Source: JBBRSC01 sp038245795
Lineage (GTDB): Bacteria > Actinomycetota > Acidimicrobiia > Acidimicrobiales > Microtrichaceae
Assembly: GCA_038245795.1 (NCBI GenBank)
Contig: JBBRSC010000234.1
Location: 1-5,281, forward strand
Length of the DNA: 5,281 nt
Direction of reading: 5' to 3'
The notes beneath the pieces are model-generated. The model saw nothing but the letters and a program-made list of their open reading frames with translations, did not search any database and was not told where the DNA came from. The position numbers and the translations under genes are program-made. Each line of letters begins with the position of its first letter. Position 1 is the stretch's first letter. Shown here in pieces: positions 5,260-5,281 of this stretch.

Positions 5260-5281
5260 ATCAGGCTGTCGAGCGACCGGC

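Overview
This window looks like chromosomal DNA from a high-GC actinobacterium. The protein sequences suggest the Acidimicrobiia (Ilumatobacter-like), but I cannot confirm that without a search. It is high-GC throughout, apart from a less GC-rich stretch around 3225-3300. No insertion sequence, integrase, rRNA, tRNA or CRISPR array is visible.

Layout. Positions 1-2259 hold three minus-strand genes in one tightly coupled operon: phoH (2259-1225), ybeY (1225-716) and a CNNM/HlyC/CorC membrane protein that runs off the left edge (719-1). Neighbouring genes overlap by 1 and 4 bases, so translational coupling is likely. This phoH-ybeY-corC order is a widely conserved RNA-metabolism block. A plus-strand gene (about 2280-2912) starts back to back with phoH and encodes an uncharacterised protein with two copies of a small beta-rich repeat. 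Its last 58 bases overlap, tail to tail, a minus-strand gene (3118-2855) for an 87-residue excisionase-type helix-turn-helix protein.

A 237-base intergenic region (3119-3355) follows. It holds a candidate leaderless promoter for the helix-turn-helix gene, a candidate forward promoter, and a perfect 18-base inverted repeat between that promoter and the next gene. A complete GH127-type glycoside hydrolase (3356-5098, plus strand) comes next, with all expected zinc-site and catalytic residues and no signal peptide. It probably removes L-arabinofuranose-type sugars from imported oligosaccharides in the cytoplasm.

The right end (5102-5259) carries two tandem copies of a 74-base element, 92% identical, plus the first 10 bases of a third. 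Each copy can form either of two competing GC-rich hairpins, one followed by TTTT. These repeats, the palindromic site before the GH127 gene, and the two-repeat protein with its overlapping helix-turn-helix partner are the most interesting parts. The rest is ordinary core genome.
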